From Bacillota bacterium (GTDB lineage Bacteria; Bacillota; Dethiobacteria; DTU022; UBA8154): 39,691 bases of DNA. The notes below the pieces were generated by a model. It had not been told where the DNA came from and did not search any database. It saw only the letters and a list, made by a program, of their open reading frames with translations. Both the position numbers and the translations under genes were made by a program. Shown piece after piece: positions 37,949 to 39,691 of the stretch; position 1 is the stretch's first letter, and every line of letters begins with the position of its first letter. The DNA lies in NCBI GenBank assembly GCA_012518675.1, contig JAAYRR010000095.1, positions 1 to 39,691 of the forward strand. The letters are read 5' to 3'.

Positions 37949-38788
37949 ATGCACCTTGTGGAAGTGAAGGCCAAAAATTTTTCAACAAGCAAACTATTTT
38001 TAGGGGACTGTTTCCCGGGGATGAAAAAATACCTGGCTGAAGATTCTGTAGATGTGGTTGTTACTTCACCCCCCTATAATATTGGGGTAGCCTACAACAA
38101 GTACGACGACACTATATCCCGGGAAGAATACCTGGCTTGGCTTGGCCGTTGGGCGGCAATCGTAAAAAAAATTTTAAAGGACGACGGTTCTCTCTTTCTC
38201 AACATCGGTTCCAAACCTTCGGATCCCTGGGTTCCCTTTGAAGTAGCCTTGGAAATGCGCAAATACTTTAAGCTGCAAAACGTTATCCACTGGGTAAAGT
38301 CCATTTATATAGAACAGGAAAGTTACGGGGAAAAAACCAGCTTAAACGTGGGCCATTATAAACCAATTAACAGTAAAAGATTTATCAACGATACCCATGA
38401 ACACGTCTTTCATCTTACAAAAACCGGCAACGTTGCGCTCGATCGTTTGGCGATCGGCGTGCCTTATAAAGATCAAACCAACATTGCCCGCTGGGGCGGC
38501 GGGAAAAAGGGGCTGCGCTGCCGGGGAAATTCGTGGTATGTGCCCTACAAAACTATTGCAAACCGCCTGCGGGACAGGCCCCACCCCGCCAGCTACCCGG
38601 CAGAACTTGCCAAAATGTGTATACAGCTGCACGGCGTTAAAAAAACAAAACTAGTTCTGGATCCCTTTTTAGGTATCGGCAACACTGCGGTTGCCAGTAA
38701 AACATTGGGGATAGATTTCATCGGCTTTGAAATAGACAAGGTTTATTTCGCTGAGGCATTGAGAATTTTAAAAGCAGGGGACCGCTAA
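37949..38788 (+). CDS. Site-specific DNA methyltransferase (beta-class arrangement, N4-C or N6-A)
   Basis: Motif IV VVTSPPYN near the N-terminus and motif I LDPFLGIGNTAVASKTLGIDFIGFEID near the C-terminus. Confidence 0.92.
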   Translation: MHLVEVKAKNFSTSKLFLGDCFPGMKKYLAEDSVDVVVTSPPYNIGVAYNKYDDTISREEYLAWLGRWAAIVKKILKDDGSLFLNIGSKPSDPWVPFEVALEMRKYFKLQNVIHWVKSIYIEQESYGEKTSLNVGHYKPINSKRFINDTHEHVFHLTKTGNVALDRLAIGVPYKDQTNIARWGGGKKGLRCRGNSWYVPYKTIANRLRDRPHPASYPAELAKMCIQLHGVKKTKLVLDPFLGIGNTAVASKTLGIDFIGFEIDKVYFAEALRILKAGDR

Positions 38789-38981
38789 TTCCACCGGGCA
38801 TTTATGACGGGAATATGACAGGAACAAGGTTTTCTCATTCCTGTTTGCCGGTTCAGGAATTGTTTCCGCCACAGGTTTCTTGCCGGTTTCTGTATCGGTT
38901 ACTGCTACAGGCGACAATGCAAAGCCTGCCCGGGAGTCTCCTCTTAATAGTTCTCCCTGTTGCAATAGCGGGGTGATAAAA

Positions 38982-39691
38982 ATGCAAAACCGTTATACCG
39001 GCGATGTTGGGGATTATGGTAAATACGGACTGCTGCGGTTTTTAACTGCACCGGTGCCGGCAAATGAAAGATTACCCAGGCTGGGGGTAAACTGGTACCT
39101 GGTACCCGATGAAACAGACAACCGGGACGGCGAATATACCGGTTATTTAGCCCATGATAAAGCGCCCCTTTTCCGGCCCTGTGATCCGGAGCTTTATGAT
39201 CGGCTGCGGGCGATCATCCGGGAAAATTTAAGATCTGTGCAGCAGATTATAGCTGGAGAAATTCTGCCGAACGGGACTAAGTTTTACGCCGAAACCCTAG
39301 CTTATTCCCACCTAAAAAACAAGAAGGCTGCCAGGCTTGCACACCGCAGCCGCTGGGTGCAGCAGGGTTTAAAGCAGTTAAAAGATTGTGAACTAATTTT
39401 CTTCGATCCTGACAACGGCCTGGGTGTGCCCAGCATTCCCAGGCATTATAAACAAGGGATAAAATACGTTTTTTATGACGAACTGGTCGACTACTTTAAA
39501 CGGGGGCAAAGTTTGATTATTTACAACCACCGGGATCGTAAACCGATGCCCCTTTACCTGGAACGCTTCAGAAAGTTAAAGAAACATCTCCCCCAGGTTT
39601 CCACAATATTTTACCTCCGTTTTAACAGTTACAGCGTCCGCGACTATGTTTTTGTACCCCAACCAAGTCATATAAACCTTTTAAAAGAAAA
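38982..39691 (+). CDS. Uncharacterised protein, 3' end runs off window
   Basis: Not in track (no stop in window). ATG at 38982 reads MQNRYTGDVGDYGKYGLLRFLTAPVPANERLPRLGVNWYLVPDETDNRDGEYTGYLAHD...CELIFFDPDNGLGVPSIPRHYKQGIKYVFYDELVDYFKRGQSLIIYNHRDRKPMPLYLERFRKLKKHLPQVSTIFYLRFNSYSVRDYVFVPQPSH...; open throughout. Confidence 0.75.
   Translation, partial: MQNRYTGDVGDYGKYGLLRFLTAPVPANERLPRLGVNWYLVPDETDNRDGEYTGYLAHDKAPLFRPCDPELYDRLRAIIRENLRSVQQIIAGEILPNGTKFYAETLAYSHLKNKKAARLAHRSRWVQQGLKQLKDCELIFFDPDNGLGVPSIPRHYKQGIKYVFYDELVDYFKRGQSLIIYNHRDRKPMPLYLERFRKLKKHLPQVSTIFYLRFNSYSVRDYVFVPQPSHINLLKE

Noticed and set aside
1-39691. CRISPR arrays, prophage or complete insertion sequences
   Set aside because: No regularly spaced identical repeats, no phage structural genes and no transposase ORFs were seen.

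Overview
The window looks like a chromosomal segment from an endospore-forming, probably anaerobic Firmicute (Peptococcaceae/Clostridia-like; inferred from a gerABC operon, 2-oxoacid:ferredoxin oxidoreductase, YqeC and FmdE). Most of it is ordinary housekeeping: an RND efflux operon with a terminal TetR gene, LCP and WecG/TagA cell-wall genes, pcrA, nadA-nadC, a LeuB/Icd-type dehydrogenase, pyrE, HU, fabI, a korABC-like operon plus ferredoxin, FmdE, purC, a gerABC germinant-receptor operon with a small 2-TM gene, yqeC, a ComEC-type MBL hydrolase with DUF3006, a MATE transporter, hsp20, two YjbQ paralogs and a DNA methyltransferase. The most notable item is a gene at about 3786-4106 that the ORF track shows only as a fragment. 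It reads as a complete HesB/IscA-like protein if the in-frame TGA at 3888-3890 is decoded as selenocysteine (VNGMG-U-NGPSLGL). A perfect 7-bp hairpin with a GGA loop lies 19 nt downstream, where a bacterial SECIS would be expected. A YqeC selenium-accessory gene in the same window supports selenium use. Other leads are a DNA methyltransferase next to an uncharacterised ORF that runs off the window, a REP/RAYT-like dispersed palindrome in two opposite-orientation copies, a TetR-type operator placed just downstream of a near-consensus promoter, and an AT-rich palindrome enclosing a TATAAT box.
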